64,000 bases of DNA from Candidatus Scatonaster coprocaballi (GTDB lineage Bacteria > Bacillota > Clostridia > Saccharofermentanales > Saccharofermentanaceae). The stretch spans positions 1 through 64,000 of the forward strand of contig JAGHVD010000055.1 of NCBI GenBank assembly GCA_018064475.1, given 5' to 3'. The notes under the pieces are model-generated. The model was not told the origin of the DNA, searched no databases, and saw nothing but the letters and a program-made list of their open reading frames with translations. Numbering within the stretch: position 1 is the stretch's first letter; every line of letters begins with the position of its first letter. Below, piece after piece: positions 27,219 through 35,772 of this stretch. Position numbers and translations under genes: made by a program.

Positions 27219-27235
27219 GTTCGGAGGTATAGAGA

Positions 27236-27853
27236 ATGGCTAGATATACAGAAGGAACCTGCCGACTCTGCCGCAGAGAAGGAGACAAGCTTTTCCTCAA
27301 GGGTGAGAGATGCTACTCTGCGAAGTGCGCACTTGCTAAGAAGAGCGCAGCTCCGGGTCAGCATGGTCAGGGCAGAAAGAAAGTTTCAGAATATGGTTTA
27401 CAGCTTCGTGAGAAGCAGAAGACAAAGCGTTTCTACGGCGTTTTGGAGAAGCAGTTCAGACTTACTTATGCACGCGCTGAGCGTAAGCAGGGTAAGACCG
27501 GTGAGAACCTCCTTGAGCTTCTCGAACTTCGTTTCGACAACATCGTTTATCGTCTTGGTCTCGCTTCCTCTCGTGCAGAAGCTCGTCAGTTAGTTTCTCA
27601 TGAGCACTTCCTCGTAAATGGCAAGAAGGCCAATATCCCTTCCATGACATTGAAGGTTGGCGACACAATCGCTGTGAAGGAAACATCCAGAAAGTCCTCT
27701 AAGTTCGAAACATTGACGAACAACCGTCCGGTACCGGCATGGCTGTCCTTCAATGAAGAGACACTGACAGGCTCGATCGTTAGAGAGCCGGCTCGTGAGG
27801 ATGTTGATCTTGAGGTCAAGGAGACACTGATCGTCGAGTTGTACTCGAAATAA
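27236..27853 (+). CDS. rpsD: 30S ribosomal protein S4, zinc-binding form
   Basis: 205-residue uS4, first protein of 30S body assembly. The N-terminus carries the zinc site [18 protein letters not shown] plus a fourth Cys five residues later, which marks the C+ form. The S4 RNA-binding domain has RLDN-like [25 protein letters not shown] upstream. S4 represses its own operon in several bacteria, so the leader before rpsM is of interest. Confidence 0.96.
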   Translation: MARYTEGTCRLCRREGDKLFLKGERCYSAKCALAKKSAAPGQHGQGRKKVSEYGLQLREKQKTKRFYGVLEKQFRLTYARAERKQGKTGENLLELLELRFDNIVYRLGLASSRAEARQLVSHEHFLVNGKKANIPSMTLKVGDTIAVKETSRKSSKFETLTNNRPVPAWLSFNEETLTGSIVREPAREDVDLEVKETLIVELYSK

Positions 27854-27896
27854 TTAGTGCACCGTGTTGCTTGCATAAAGCGCTAGGAGGATTTAT

Positions 27897-28850
27897 ATGA
27901 TTGAAATTATGAAGCCGACAATTGAATGTGTTGAACTGAGCGAAGATGGCTCCTACGGTAAATACGTAGTAGCTCCTCTTGAGCGTGGCTACGGTACGAC
28001 TTTGGGTAACTCCCTCCGTCGCGTGCTTCTGTCTTCCTTGTCGGGTGCAGCGGTCACATCTATCCGTGTAGAAGGTGTTTACCATGAGTTTTCCACAATT
28101 CCGGGCGTTATCGAGGACATGACTGAGATCATCCTCAACGTGAAGGGCATTCGTGCAAAGCTCCACGTCGATACACCAAAGACTGTCTACATCAGCATGG
28201 ATGAGGGCAAGACCGGTGTAGTAACTGCCGGTGACATCGTTCATGACGAAGAAGTCGAGATCATGAATCCGGATCATGTAATTGCTACCATGAACGGAGC
28301 AGGTCGTCTCTTCATCGAACTGACGATCGGCAAGGGCCGTGGTTATGCGACAGCTGACATGAACAAGCCGGCTACACAGACAATCGGCGTGATCGCAATC
28401 GACTCCATCTTTACTCCGGTAAAGAAGGCTAACTACAGAATCGAGAATACTCGTGTTGGTGAGCGCACAGACTTCGATAGTCTGACATTGGAAGTATGGA
28501 CCGACGCTACGGTTAAAGTAGATGAGGCACTTTCTTCCTCTGCAGCAATCCTTCGTGAGCACCTGGGTCTGTTCACAGCATTGACTGATGTTGCGAATGG
28601 TCCGAGTTTCCGTGATTCCGACGACAGCGCAAGCAAGAACTCCACTCACGATATCGTGATTGAGGATCTGGATTTCTCCGTTCGTACATACAACTGCCTC
28701 AAGCGTGCAGGTATCAATACGATCGGTGATCTGGTTGCGAAGTCTGAGGAAGAAATGATGAAGGTTCGTAATCTCGGCAAGAAATCTCTGGAAGAAGTTA
28801 TCCAGAAACTTGACGATATGGAACTGTCTCTCGCAGATGTCGAGGACTAA
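27897..28850 (+). CDS. rpoA: DNA-directed RNA polymerase subunit alpha
   Basis: 317 residues. The N-terminal domain (about 1-230) nucleates polymerase assembly (APLERGYGTTLGNSLRRVLL); the C-terminal domain (about 250-315) has the DNA/activator-contact helix-hairpin-helix TYNCLKRAGINTIGDL and VRNLGKKSLEEV. AGGAGG precedes the ATG. Normal length and place. Confidence 0.97.
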   Translation: MIEIMKPTIECVELSEDGSYGKYVVAPLERGYGTTLGNSLRRVLLSSLSGAAVTSIRVEGVYHEFSTIPGVIEDMTEIILNVKGIRAKLHVDTPKTVYISMDEGKTGVVTAGDIVHDEEVEIMNPDHVIATMNGAGRLFIELTIGKGRGYATADMNKPATQTIGVIAIDSIFTPVKKANYRIENTRVGERTDFDSLTLEVWTDATVKVDEALSSSAAILREHLGLFTALTDVANGPSFRDSDDSASKNSTHDIVIEDLDFSVRTYNCLKRAGINTIGDLVAKSEEEMMKVRNLGKKSLEEVIQKLDDMELSLADVED

Positions 28851-28906
28851 ATAGCGAGCTTGCGGGCACGCTAGGATAATTTTTAAATTTATAGGAGGTA
28901 TAACCC

Positions 28907-29473
28907 ATGGCAGGTTACAGAAAATTAGGAAGAGCGAGCGATCAGCGTAACGCTATTTTAAGAAATCTGGCAACATCTCTTGTTGTTTGCCCGGTAAAAG
29001 AAGACGGAAAGGCACTCGCTGAGAATAGAAAGCATGTTGTGACTACTCTTGCTCGTGCAAAGGAAGTATCTAAGATCATGGATTCACTCGTTGCTGATGC
29101 AATCCGTGAGATGAACAACTACACAGAGAAGGAAGTAACAGTTTCTGCTGCAAAGCTCGACGATAAGGGCAAGAAGGTTCTTGTTTCGAAGACTTCTAAG
29201 AATGGTAAGAAGTACGATGTAGTAGATCGTGCAGTAACCAAGAAGACCATCAAGGTTGATGCTCCTTCTCGTTTGAACGCTCGTAAGCGTGCAGCTTACT
29301 GGCTGAGAAAGTCCCATGATGCTGAGGGCAACACAGTGAACCCGGTTAACATCCTCTTCGATGAGATTGCACCGGCACTGGCTAACCACAAGGGTGGTTA
29401 CACCAAGATCGTGAAGCTCGGCGCTCGTCGTGGTGACGCATCCGAGATGGCTCTCCTCACATTTGCTGAGTAA
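28907..29473 (+). CDS. rplQ: 50S ribosomal protein L17 with internal insertion
   Basis: bL17. N-terminal YRKLGRASDQRNAILRNLAT and C-terminal YTKIVKLGARRGDASEMALL match the family. At 188 residues it is longer than the usual 115-130; the extra residues lie in the middle (about 65-110: YTEKEVTVSAAKLDDKGKKV and following), between the RAKEV helix and the RKRAAYWL helix. GGAGG upstream of the ATG. Last gene of the superoperon, followed by a terminator hairpin. Confidence 0.95.
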   Translation: MAGYRKLGRASDQRNAILRNLATSLVVCPVKEDGKALAENRKHVVTTLARAKEVSKIMDSLVADAIREMNNYTEKEVTVSAAKLDDKGKKVLVSKTSKNGKKYDVVDRAVTKKTIKVDAPSRLNARKRAAYWLRKSHDAEGNTVNPVNILFDEIAPALANHKGGYTKIVKLGARRGDASEMALLTFAE

Positions 29474-29506
29474 GAAGCTGTCCGGGACAAACTTGGAACA
29501 AGTAGC

Positions 29507-29539
29507 AAGTGACGGATCGGCAAACGCCATCCGTCACTT
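29507..29539 (+). terminator. terminator at the end of the ribosomal superoperon
   Basis: A perfect 11-bp stem AAGTGACGGAT / ATCCGTCACTT with an 11-base loop, followed by TTGTCTATTATC. The T-run is imperfect, so some readthrough into the ECF transporter genes is likely. Confidence 0.7.
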
Positions 29540-29577
29540 TGTCTATTATCCTCAATTTCTCGCAAGGGAGACGTTAG

Positions 29578-31380
29578 ATGGAAATCAAAGATCTCACCAA
29601 TTCATCTTACGAACAGACAGTTTCCGCCAAGGAACTGGTCTTCTCGTATACGACGAATGACGGCACAGATGTGACGGCGGTAGATCACGTGTCTTTCTCT
29701 GTGAAGAAGGGTGAATATGTCGCCATTCTGGGACGGAATGGATCTGGTAAATCAACGCTTGCGAAGATGATTGATCTGCTTGAGTTCCCAGATGAAGGCG
29801 AATTGAACATCTTCGAGCTGAACGCAGATGAAGATGAACATTTCTGGACCATTCGTAGCCATTGCGGTATGGTTTTCCAGAATCCAGATAATCAGATCGT
29901 TGGAACCACTGTTGAAGAAGACGTTGCATTTGGACCGGAGAATTTGTCCGTTCCACTTCCTGAGCTTGCCCGCCGTGTGGAAAAAGCACTCGGCTATGTG
30001 GGTCTTCTTGAGCAGGCGGATAAGCAACCATCGGCCATGTCCGGCGGACAGAAACAGCGTCTGGCGATTGCAGGCGTTCTGGCGATGGAACCGCATCTTC
30101 TGATCCTGGATGAGAGTACCTCCATGTTGGATCCGAAGGCGCGTGATGAGTTCCTGCATCTGGTCAGCCGCATGCGCGAGGATAAGGGCATTACGGTCCT
30201 TCACATTACCCATGATATGCATGAAGCCTATCGCGCAGATCGAGTGATCGTCCTGGAACATGGACGTATTCGTGTGTCGGGTACCCCGTCTGAAGTATTC
30301 TCACAAGTCGAACTGATTCGTGAACTGGGTCTGGAACTTCCCAAGTGGGCGGAGCTTCTCTGGGAACTTGCGAACCGTACGAATACACCCATCGAGCAAA
30401 GCGATTTCGAGTCCGAAGAGAAGGCCCTGGAAGCGATGCGCCGAATTGTTCGTGAGAAGAAGAGTCTTGCCACGAAGACATCGAAGCAAGAGAATGCGAA
30501 ACCATCTGAACAGGTCGTTCTGCGCGTCAATGATTTGGCGTACCGATACGATAAGAAAGCACCGGATGCGATCAGCGGCATCTCCTTCGACTTGAGAAAA
30601 GGCGAGATCGTTGCGGTCATCGGTCATAGCGGATGTGGTAAAACGACCCTCATCTCGCATCTGAACGGCATTTTGCGTCCTTCTGAAGGAACGGTTGAGA
30701 TCTGGGATCAAGAGGCGCAAGCGTTCATCACGACCAATAGAAATACGGATATCAAGAAGATCCGCAAACATGTGGGGTTGCTCTTCCAGTATCCAGAATA
30801 TCAATTATTTGAGGAAACTGTAGAGAAAGATATCCTGTTCGGGCCGAAGAAACTGGGCTACGACGAGGAGAAATGCAAACGTCTGATGATGGAATCGTTG
30901 CCGCTTGTCGGACTGGACGAGAGCGTCTTGAAGCGTTCACCATTTGAACTTTCAGGTGGTCAGAAGCGTCGAGTGGCCTTCGCAGGAATCCTTGCCATGG
31001 CGCCGGATATCCTGATCCTCGATGAACCGGCAGCAGGACTGGATCCTGTTGGACAGCAGGAGATCTTCGGGTATATTGAGACCCTCCGCAAACAAGGCAA
31101 ATCCATCGTACTGGTATCCCATGACATGGATAAGGCCGCGCAGATCGCGGATCGTGTCCTGGTCCTGAAGCAAGGAAAGCAGACTTTCTTCGGAACCCCA
31201 AGGAAACTGTTCTCTTCCCAGTCTGATTACTTAAGCATGCGACTGGATGCACCGGTATTGATGCACACGATGTTGGCGCTCAAGAAAGATTTCCCGTATG
31301 CAGACGCGCTGGCCTTCGACGTGAAGGACGCAGCCGACTCACTCCTATTCGGGAAAGAGGGGGAGGTGACTCCCTCATGA
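29578..31380 (+). CDS. ECF transporter ATPases EcfA1 and EcfA2 fused in one chain
   Basis: 600 residues with two complete ABC ATPase domains, the energising module shared by vitamin and metal importers. Domain 1 (about 16-260): Walker A GRNGSGKST at 52-60, signature MSGGQKQRLAIAG, Walker B LILDESTSMLDP, the form typical of EcfA1. Domain 2 (about 315-565): Walker A GHSGCGKTT from 349, LSGGQKRRVAFAG, LILDEPAAGLDP, the EcfA2 form. A charged linker (about 275-310) joins them. Both catalytic Glu and H-loop His (ITHD, VSHD) are present. In most Bacillota these are two genes, ecfA1 and ecfA2, in this same place after rplQ. It overlaps ecfT (ATGA). Confidence 0.92.
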   Translation: MEIKDLTNSSYEQTVSAKELVFSYTTNDGTDVTAVDHVSFSVKKGEYVAILGRNGSGKSTLAKMIDLLEFPDEGELNIFELNADEDEHFWTIRSHCGMVFQNPDNQIVGTTVEEDVAFGPENLSVPLPELARRVEKALGYVGLLEQADKQPSAMSGGQKQRLAIAGVLAMEPHLLILDESTSMLDPKARDEFLHLVSRMREDKGITVLHITHDMHEAYRADRVIVLEHGRIRVSGTPSEVFSQVELIRELGLELPKWAELLWELANRTNTPIEQSDFESEEKALEAMRRIVREKKSLATKTSKQENAKPSEQVVLRVNDLAYRYDKKAPDAISGISFDLRKGEIVAVIGHSGCGKTTLISHLNGILRPSEGTVEIWDQEAQAFITTNRNTDIKKIRKHVGLLFQYPEYQLFEETVEKDILFGPKKLGYDEEKCKRLMMESLPLVGLDESVLKRSPFELSGGQKRRVAFAGILAMAPDILILDEPAAGLDPVGQQEIFGYIETLRKQGKSIVLVSHDMDKAAQIADRVLVLKQGKQTFFGTPRKLFSSQSDYLSMRLDAPVLMHTMLALKKDFPYADALAFDVKDAADSLLFGKEGEVTPS

Positions 31381-32192
31381 TGAAGGATATCAGTATCGGA
31401 AGATATGTGAACGGGAACTCGGTCCTGCACAAACTCGATCCGCGAGTGAAAGTTCTGCTGTTCATCCTCTATATGGTCACGATCTTCCTGGCGAACCGAC
31501 CGGTTGCGATGCTGGCGACGTTTGCCGTGGTGCTCTTTCTGGCGCTACTCTCACGGATCTCGTTCATCGAGATCCTGAAGTCGATCCGACCGATCATATT
31601 CATCATGGCCTTCATATTCGTGATCAATGTATTCACGATCCGCTCCGGCGAAGAACTCTGGAGCTGGGGCTTTCTGAAGATCACGACCGGCGGTCTGGAA
31701 CAGGCTGTCATGCTGGCCTGTAGGCTCCTACTGCTCATCATGGCGACCAGTATATTGCTGTCGTTGACGACGACACCACTCAAGTTCGCCGATGCACTGG
31801 AATCGTTGGGAAAACCACTCAAACTCATCAAGGTGCCGGTCAATGAGATGGCGATGACGATCTCAATTGCACTTCGCTTCATCCCGACACTGGTAGAAGA
31901 GACGGACAAAATCATGAAAGCCCAGTCCTCACGAGGCGCCGAGTATGACACGGGCAACCTCTTCCAACGTGTCAAAGGATACGTAACCGTACTGGTACCA
32001 CTGTTTGTAAGTGCTTTTAAAAGAGCGGAAGAACTCGCGACCGCGATGGAAGCAAGATGCTATCGTGGCGGAGTCGGGAAGACGAAACTGCATCCACTGA
32101 AGATGAAGGGGAGCGACTACCTATGGGGATCGATCCTGACCGTGACGGCAATCCTACCATTGGTGGTAGATTTCTTCTGGAAACTAAAGTAA
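31377..32192 (+). CDS. ecfT: ECF transporter transmembrane protein EcfT
   Basis: 271-residue membrane scaffold that couples the EcfA ATPases to substrate-specific S components encoded elsewhere. Several hydrophobic helices (VLLFILYMVTIFLANRPVAM and following), then the two coupling motifs: SSRGAEYDTG and MEARCYRGG. The second is usually EARGY, so a Gly-to-Cys change is present at a normally conserved place. Its ATG overlaps the ecfA stop; the second codon is also ATG. Confidence 0.9.
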   Translation: MMKDISIGRYVNGNSVLHKLDPRVKVLLFILYMVTIFLANRPVAMLATFAVVLFLALLSRISFIEILKSIRPIIFIMAFIFVINVFTIRSGEELWSWGFLKITTGGLEQAVMLACRLLLLIMATSILLSLTTTPLKFADALESLGKPLKLIKVPVNEMAMTISIALRFIPTLVEETDKIMKAQSSRGAEYDTGNLFQRVKGYVTVLVPLFVSAFKRAEELATAMEARCYRGGVGKTKLHPLKMKGSDYLWGSILTVTAILPLVVDFFWKLK

Positions 32193-32239
32193 AATGAATC
32201 TCGAACGCATGATTTTCAAAACAAGAGGAGAATTTTGGA

Positions 32240-33217
32240 ATGACATATTTTGTTGGAATTGATCTTGGGGGAACCAATATTAAGGCTGGTGTGGTCTCGG
32301 AAAATGGTGAGCTTCTCAACAAGCTCAGCATCAAGACGAACGCAGACCGCTCAATGGAAGAAATCATCAAGGATATGGGCTTGCTTGCGAAGCAGGCCAT
32401 CGAGGATGCAGGTATTGCGCAGACAGATGTTTCTGCGATCGGTATCGGCTCTCCAGGAACACCGGATAATGCGGCAGGTACGCTTGTATATGCAACCAAT
32501 CTTCCTTTCAGAAATGCACCGATGAGAAGAATCATCCGTGAAGTGATCGATCTTCCTGTCTATATCGATAACGATGCGAACTGCGCAGCTATGGCGGAGA
32601 GTGTATCCGGTGCGGCGGCGGATGTTGCGGATTCAGTAACGATCACCATCGGCACAGGAATCGGATGCGGTGTCATTATCGGCAACCGTATTTTCTCGGG
32701 ATTTAATCAGGCCGGCTCTGAATTCGGTCATACCGTCATGGTTGCCGGTGGTCGTCAGTGCTCCTGTGGCCGTAAGGGCTGCTTCGAAGCATATGCTTCC
32801 GCTTCTGCACTGGCGAGCATGACTCGTGATGCAGCCAATGAACACGCGGATTCTTCCATGGGCGCCATGATCGAAGCCAATGACGGTGTATCCAATGCAA
32901 GAATTGCTTTCGACGCCATGAAGAATGGTGATGAAGTGGCAGCCCAAGTGGTCGATTCCTATATCGAGTATCTGTCGGAAGGTCTGGCAAATGTAATCAA
33001 TACCTTTATGCCGGAGGTCCTGCTGATCGGCGGCGGCGTCTGCAACGAAGGTGATTCACTGATGGTTCCGCTTCGCGAGAAGACAATGAGTAAGCCGTTC
33101 TTCGGACCGGGTGTCAGAAAGACGGAGATCCGCGTAGCCAAGATGGGCAACGATGCAGGTATCGTCGGCGCGGCCATGATGGGTAAGGCTTGCTTCGATG
33201 ACAAACTTCAGGGCTGA
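32240..33217 (+). CDS. ROK-family sugar kinase, probable glucokinase
   Basis: 325 residues. N-terminal phosphate-binding loop GIDLGGTNIKAGVV, the catalytic Asp in YIDNDANCAAM, and the ROK zinc motif CSCGRKGCFE with its upstream His in EFGHTVMV. Phosphorylates glucose or a related sugar with ATP. The highly similar GlcK proteins make glucokinase the best guess, but N-acetylmannosamine or fructose cannot be excluded. It lies between ecfT and truA, genes that are usually neighbours. Ribosome binding site AGAGGAG. Confidence 0.87.
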   Translation: MTYFVGIDLGGTNIKAGVVSENGELLNKLSIKTNADRSMEEIIKDMGLLAKQAIEDAGIAQTDVSAIGIGSPGTPDNAAGTLVYATNLPFRNAPMRRIIREVIDLPVYIDNDANCAAMAESVSGAAADVADSVTITIGTGIGCGVIIGNRIFSGFNQAGSEFGHTVMVAGGRQCSCGRKGCFEAYASASALASMTRDAANEHADSSMGAMIEANDGVSNARIAFDAMKNGDEVAAQVVDSYIEYLSEGLANVINTFMPEVLLIGGGVCNEGDSLMVPLREKTMSKPFFGPGVRKTEIRVAKMGNDAGIVGAAMMGKACFDDKLQG

Positions 33218-33222
33218 GAAAC

Positions 33223-34017
33223 ATGAGTGAGGAAGTTGGAAATTCTGCGGAGAACAGTATCCGCATCGCTTTGCTCACTGAATATGACGGGACTGACTTT
33301 GTTGGTTTCCAAAGACAAGATAACGGGCGCTCCGTACAGCAGACACTGGAAGAGGCAGTGGAGAAGGTGTACGGGCGCTTCTGTCGTATATATGGCTGTA
33401 GCCGGACGGATTCCGGTGTGCATGCCCGAGGACACGTGTCTCATGTAGATGTTCCATTTCGGATCCCGCAGGAGAAGATTCCGCTTGCGCTCAATGCAGT
33501 ATTGGAGGAGGATCTCGTGGTCCTTGCGGCGCAGGAGGTGCCGGAGACATTCCATGCAAGATTCAACAGCCGTGGCAAACATTACTGTTACCGAGTCAGA
33601 AATGCCAGAGTTCCCTCTGCAATCGGACGAAGAAATGAGGCTTTCGTTCCAGGAATGTTGGATGTAAATGCCATGAACGACGCAGCACAGGCGTTCGTCG
33701 GAACACATGATTTCACTGCTTTCCGGTCGCAGGGCGGGCCGGATATCACACCGATCCGCACCATGAAGGAAGTCTATGTCCAGCGTAGGGAAGATGATCC
33801 TGATCTGGTGGAGATCCATGTAATTGGGGAATCCTTCCTCTATAACATGGTGCGCATTATGGCAGGATCCTTGGTGTATGTGGGGCAGGGAAGGATGAAC
33901 CGCAAGGAGATCGAGACTTTGCTTACGGGGGAAGGGGCTCGTAAAGAAGCGGGAAAAACCATGCCGGCGAAGGGCTTGACGCTGGAGAAGGTGTTCTACG
34001 ACGATCTTTCCTGGTAG
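33223..34017 (+). CDS. truA: tRNA pseudouridine synthase A
   Basis: Makes pseudouridine at positions 38-40 of the tRNA anticodon stem. 264 residues. The catalytic Asp lies in GCSRTDSGVHARGHVSHVD; DGTDFVGFQRQ and LYNMVRIMAGSLVYVG are family motifs. truA commonly follows ecfT at the end of this ribosomal region. It starts 5 bases after the ROK gene. Confidence 0.95.
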   Translation: MSEEVGNSAENSIRIALLTEYDGTDFVGFQRQDNGRSVQQTLEEAVEKVYGRFCRIYGCSRTDSGVHARGHVSHVDVPFRIPQEKIPLALNAVLEEDLVVLAAQEVPETFHARFNSRGKHYCYRVRNARVPSAIGRRNEAFVPGMLDVNAMNDAAQAFVGTHDFTAFRSQGGPDITPIRTMKEVYVQRREDDPDLVEIHVIGESFLYNMVRIMAGSLVYVGQGRMNRKEIETLLTGEGARKEAGKTMPAKGLTLEKVFYDDLSW

Positions 34018-34020
34018 AAC

Positions 34021-34049
34021 TTGCAAAACAAGTGCTTTTCCCGTACTAT
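34021..34049 (+). promoter_or_regulatory. promoter of the cyclophilin gene
   Basis: TTGCAA (34021-34026), 17-base spacer, TACTAT (34044-34049). It begins 3 bases after the truA stop codon. Confidence 0.7.
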
Positions 34050-34086
34050 CAAATAAGTGATTCTAAAACAAGGAGAGTAAACACAT

Positions 34087-34572
34087 ATGGCAAATCCTAT
34101 TGTTACGATTGAAATGGAAAACGGCGGCATCATGAAGCTGAAACTCTATCCGGACGTTGCGCCGATCAGTGTACAGAATTTTATCGATCTCGCTGAGAAA
34201 GGCTTCTACGATGAACTGATCTTCCACCGTGTTATTTCTGGATTCATGATTCAGGGCGGTGACCCGACAGGTACAGGCATGGGTGGCCCAGGTCATCACA
34301 TCAAGGGCGAATTCCGTGCAAACGGTGTACCGAATGATCTGTCTCACGAGCGTGGCGTGCTTTCTATGGCTCGTGCCGGAGACCCGAACTCTGCTGGATC
34401 CCAGTTCTTCATCATGCACGAAGATGGACCGTTCCTCGATGGTAACTATGCCGCTTTCGGCCGTGTGATCGAAGGAATCGAGGTTGTAGATGAGATCGCA
34501 GCTACACCGACAGACCGTGGAGATCGTCCGTTGAAAGAACAGAAGATGAAGAAGGTCACGGTCGTTAAATAA
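34087..34572 (+). CDS. cyclophilin-type peptidyl-prolyl cis-trans isomerase
   Basis: 161 residues, one cyclophilin domain and no signal peptide, so cytoplasmic. Active-site residues are visible: the Arg and Phe in FHRVISGFMIQGGDPTGTG, the Gln and Phe in SAGSQFFI, and the later FLDGNYAAFGRVIEG. It speeds proline isomerisation during folding. Monocistronic: own promoter and terminator. AAGGAGAG upstream of the ATG. Confidence 0.93.
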   Translation: MANPIVTIEMENGGIMKLKLYPDVAPISVQNFIDLAEKGFYDELIFHRVISGFMIQGGDPTGTGMGGPGHHIKGEFRANGVPNDLSHERGVLSMARAGDPNSAGSQFFIMHEDGPFLDGNYAAFGRVIEGIEVVDEIAATPTDRGDRPLKEQKMKKVTVVK

Positions 34573-34598
34573 CTTCTCAGCCCAATACACGTAAAACA

Positions 34599-34651
34599 AA
34601 GCCTTGTCGCAAACCACCAACGAAAACGTTGGCATGGCCGCGACAAGGCTT
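34599..34651. terminator. bidirectional terminator between cyclophilin and GT2
   Basis: A perfect 12-bp stem AAGCCTTGTCGC / GCGACAAGGCTT encloses an inner CCAACG-AAAA-CGTTGG hairpin and is followed by TCTCTTATT on the plus strand. It lies between convergent genes and can serve both. Confidence 0.8.
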
Positions 34652-34674
34652 CTCTTATTCTACGAAGGAAAGGA

Positions 34675-35616
34675 TCAATCGTCTTTCTTATTCTCTTCTG
34701 CAATGATGTAAAGAGGTCTGCTCTTGACTTCAAGGTAGGTCTTGGCGAGATATTCACCGATGATGCCCAGCGCCATAAGGATCATGCCACCTAGGAAGAG
34801 CATGAAGGAGAGGAGGGACGGATAACCCGCGACCTTATCCCAAATACGGTTGATAATGGCGTGAATGAAATAATAGAGCAAGTAGACAAAAGCACCAAAT
34901 GAGGTGAGAAGTCCGACGTATGTGGCAATTTTGAGTGGCGCAGTGGTGAACGAAACGATTCCTTCAATGGCATAGAGGAAAAGCTTCCAGAAGGACCACT
35001 TTGTCTCACCTGCGATGCGCTCGATATTCTCATATTCCAGCCATTTAGTACGGAATCCGACCCATGCAAAAATACCCTTGCTGAAGCGCTGACATTCAGG
35101 CATCTTGAGAATGGCATCGACGACAGGACGGGTCATGACACGGAAGTCTCTTGCGCCATCGACGATCTCCACATCGGTATGACGATTGATCAGATGGTAG
35201 AAACGGCGCGCGAAGAAACTACGAATGGGAGGTTCGCCTTTTCTAGAGACACGTCTGGTGGCGACAATATCAGCCTCCCCACTTTCAAGCGTCTGAAACA
35301 TCTCAGGAAGAAGAGACGGTGGGTCTTGCATATCCGCATCCAGGAGACCGACCCAATCGCCCTTGGCGGCTGCCAGTCCTGCGTACATTGCTGCTTCCTT
35401 ACCGAAATTGCGTGAGAAAGAAATATAGTGTATCCGGTCATCTTTGGCGGCCATATCCTTCATGACAGAGAGTGTCTTGTCAGTACTTCCATCATTGACG
35501 AGTATCAGTTCGTAGTCATATTGAGGGCAATCCCCCATGACCTTGCAGAGCGCTTCATATAGGAAAGGAAGCGCTTCTTCTTCGTTATAGCAGGGTACGG
35601 TCAAACTGATCAACAT
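34675..35616 (-). CDS. GT2 glycosyltransferase, polyprenyl-phosphate sugar synthase type
   Basis: 313 residues of the DPM1/GtrB/CsbB class. GT-A catalytic region: SLTVPCYNEEEALPFLYEAL, VNDGSTDKT, LLDADMQDPP (DxD) and the later SKGIFAWVGFR. Two C-terminal membrane helices (about 228-255 and 265-292) anchor it. Such enzymes move a sugar from UDP- or GDP-sugar to undecaprenyl phosphate at the inner face. It is divergent from the YfhO gene; in Bacillus subtilis the homologous csbB and yfhO are linked and act together. Sugar unknown. Stop codon lies just beyond the bidirectional terminator. Confidence 0.9.
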   Translation of the reverse strand: MLISLTVPCYNEEEALPFLYEALCKVMGDCPQYDYELILVNDGSTDKTLSVMKDMAAKDDRIHYISFSRNFGKEAAMYAGLAAAKGDWVGLLDADMQDPPSLLPEMFQTLESGEADIVATRRVSRKGEPPIRSFFARRFYHLINRHTDVEIVDGARDFRVMTRPVVDAILKMPECQRFSKGIFAWVGFRTKWLEYENIERIAGETKWSFWKLFLYAIEGIVSFTTAPLKIATYVGLLTSFGAFVYLLYYFIHAIINRIWDKVAGYPSLLSFMLFLGGMILMALGIIGEYLAKTYLEVKSRPLYIIAEENKKDD

Positions 35617-35639
35617 ATAATAACCTCACCAATTACGTT

Positions 35640-35670
35640 CTTATAGTGGTTTCAGTATACTACATGTCAA
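35640..35670 (-). promoter_or_regulatory. candidate GT2 promoter
   Basis: On the minus strand a perfect TTGACA (35665-35670) is followed after 19 bases by TATAAG (35640-35645). The spacing is long; a shifted hexamer ACTATA gives 17. Confidence 0.45.
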
Positions 35671-35701
35671 GGAAAAGTCGCTATATGCTTGTGTAAACCT
35701 T

Positions 35702-35729
35702 TTGGAAACAGGTACAGATGTGATATGAT
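35702..35729 (+). promoter_or_regulatory. yfhO promoter
   Basis: TTGGAA (35702-35707), 16-base spacer ending in TGA, TATGAT (35724-35729), so an extended -10. Back-to-back with the GT2 promoter, allowing joint control. Confidence 0.6.
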
Positions 35730-35772
35730 ACTACTGATATTTTGTATTCAAAATGTGTTTCCGGAGGTTCAC

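Noticed and set aside
35689-35772. Upstream start for the YfhO protein
   Set aside because: The ATG at 35689 precedes the predicted promoter; the ATG at 35773 has a strong RBS and gives a normal N-terminus.
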